DNA of 6,357 nucleotides, from NCBI GenBank assembly GCA_902489925.1, contig CABUBX010000125.1, positions 1-6,357 of the forward strand. Reading direction: 5' to 3'. Positions 5,618 through 6,357 of the stretch are shown in pieces. A program made the translations under genes and the position numbers. The notes beneath the pieces are model-generated. The model saw only the letters and a list, made by a program, of their open reading frames with translations. It made no database searches and was not told the DNA's origin. Every line of letters starts with the position of its first letter. The stretch's first letter is position 1. Source of the stretch: an uncultured Lachnospiraceae bacterium. GTDB taxonomy: Bacteria; Bacillota; Clostridia; Lachnospirales; Lachnospiraceae.

Positions 5618-6160
5618 ATGAAAAAATTTGTTTGTACAGTATGTGGTTATGTTCATGAAGGCGAGACAGCACCAGAATTTTGTCCAGTATGTAAAGCACC
5701 GGCTGAAAAGTTTAAAGAGCAGGTTGGTGAGAGAACATGGGCAGCTGAGCACGTTGTAGGCGTTGCACAGGGCGTTAGAGAAGACATCATCGCTGATTTA
5801 AGAGCAAACTTTGAAGGCGAATGTTCAGAAGTTGGTATGTACCTTGCAATGGCAAGAGTAGCTCATAGAGAAGGTTATCCGGAAATCGGTTTATACTGGG
5901 AAAAAGCTGCTTACGAAGAAGCAGAGCATGCTTCTAAATTTGCTGAATTATTAGGCGAAGTTGTTACAGACAGCACAAAGAAAAACCTTGAGATGCGTGT
6001 AGACGCTGAGAACGGCGCAACAGCAGGTAAATTTGACCTTGCTAAACGTGCTAAAGAACTTGGCCTTGACGCTATTCATGATACAGTACATGAGATGGCA
6101 AGAGACGAAGCTCGTCACGGAAAAGCATTCGAAGGCTTATTAAAGAGATACTTTGGCTAA
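5618..6160 (+). CDS. rbr: Reverse-domain rubrerythrin (peroxide reductase)
   Basis: This 180-residue cytosolic protein reduces hydrogen peroxide (and, in studied homologues, O2) using electrons from NADH through a rubredoxin reductase. The rubredoxin domain comes first: C6xxC9G and C22xxC25 hold one iron. A four-helix diiron domain follows, with probable ligands E68, E101xxH104, E131 and E164xxH167. Classical rubrerythrins have the opposite order, so this is the reverse type known from Clostridium acetobutylicum, where such genes are PerR-repressed. The length fits that type. The start at 5618 gives the usual MKKFVCTVCGY beginning. It has a strong promoter, a perfect palindromic operator, a good ribosome binding site and a terminator, consistent with a highly inducible single-gene transcript. 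No electron-donor gene is in the window. It is often annotated NADH peroxidase. Confidence 0.95.
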   Translation: MKKFVCTVCGYVHEGETAPEFCPVCKAPAEKFKEQVGERTWAAEHVVGVAQGVREDIIADLRANFEGECSEVGMYLAMARVAHREGYPEIGLYWEKAAYEEAEHASKFAELLGEVVTDSTKKNLEMRVDAENGATAGKFDLAKRAKELGLDAIHDTVHEMARDEARHGKAFEGLLKRYFG

Positions 6161-6183
6161 TTCAAATTGAATATGAGGTTATG

Positions 6184-6218
6184 CAGACCGGAGGGAATGA
6201 CCTTCGGTCTGTTTTTTT
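6184..6218 (+). terminator. Rho-independent terminator after the rubrerythrin gene
   Basis: An 11-bp stem, CAGACCGGAGG (6184-6194) with CCTTCGGTCTG (6201-6211), has a single G-U pair and a 6-nt loop, followed by seven T (6212-6218). It begins 24 nt after the stop codon. Confidence 0.94.
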
Positions 6219-6287
6219 CGTGTGGGAAGCAAAGATAGACGGCTTCCATGCGTATAAGACGAAAGACAACATGCTTACAAATCATAT

Positions 6288-6315
6288 TTCACAAATTCGA
6301 TATAAAATTCACAAA
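6288..6315 (+). repeat. Direct repeat TTCACAAA, two copies 20 bp apart
   Basis: TTCACAAA occurs at 6288-6295 and 6308-6315, about two helical turns apart, ahead of the promoter at 6325. The word resembles one half-site of the Rex operator (TTGTGAA-N4-TTCACAA), but the copies are direct, not inverted. It may be a regulator site for the next gene. In such AT-rich DNA, chance is also possible. Confidence 0.4.
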
Positions 6316-6324
6316 ATAGGGGGC

Positions 6325-6352
6325 TTGACCTTTTTACCCACATTGTTACAAT
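6325..6352 (+). promoter_or_regulatory. Promoter of a gene beyond the window
   Basis: TTGACC (6325-6330) and TACAAT (6347-6352), each 5 of 6 to consensus and 16 bp apart, form a good sigma-A promoter pointing out of the window. The rest of 6219-6357 holds no supported gene. Confidence 0.7.
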
Positions 6353-6357
6353 AAAAG

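Noticed and set aside
6225..6247. Inverted repeat GGAAGC...GCTTCC as a second terminator
   Set aside because: The stem is only 6 bp with an 11-nt loop, there is no T-run, and the strong terminator just upstream already explains the end of the transcript.
6248..6319. 23-codon open frame after the rubrerythrin terminator
   Set aside because: It has no ribosome binding site, no recognisable sequence, and ends in the control region of the next gene.

Overview
The window reads as part of the chromosome of a strictly anaerobic, low-to-moderate GC Firmicute, most likely a clostridium of the Lachnospiraceae type. This rests on gene content: a monomeric [FeFe] hydrogenase, an oxygen-sensitive class III ribonucleotide reductase, a PerR-type regulator and a reverse-domain rubrerythrin. 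Strong AGGAGG-type ribosome binding sites also fit. All convincing genes are on the + strand. No RNA gene, mobile element or CRISPR array was seen.

Left part (1-1955): the 3' end of a gene that looks like a SpoIIE/PP2C-family phosphatase, followed 14 nt later by a group B-like [FeFe] hydrogenase with several Fe-S motifs, closed by a clear intrinsic terminator.

Middle part (1956-5059): a promoter overlapped and followed by two tandem NrdR-like boxes spaced 32 bp start to start, then a class III ribonucleotide reductase operon. The reductase is split. The main protein (750 aa) has the ATP cone, the catalytic cysteines and a metal-binding tail, but stops before the glycyl radical loop. That loop is on a separate 51-aa protein with its own Shine-Dalgarno, in the same frame but behind three stop codons. 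The stop of that small gene overlaps the start of nrdG, the radical-SAM activase. This small gene (4414-4569) is easily missed and is the most unusual item here.

Right part (5034-6218): a PerR-type peroxide sensor and a reverse rubrerythrin, each with its own sigma-A-type promoter. Each promoter has an inverted repeat sharing the core AGTAAY-N-ATTACT, at the -10 of perR and just downstream of the -10 of the rubrerythrin gene. The simplest model is PerR repressing itself and the rubrerythrin gene, with release by peroxide. A strong terminator follows the rubrerythrin gene.

The last 139 bases hold no gene. They contain a direct repeat and a good promoter that should drive a gene beyond the window. 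Overall the region joins H2 metabolism, oxygen-labile deoxynucleotide synthesis and peroxide defence, as expected for an anaerobe exposed to occasional oxygen.
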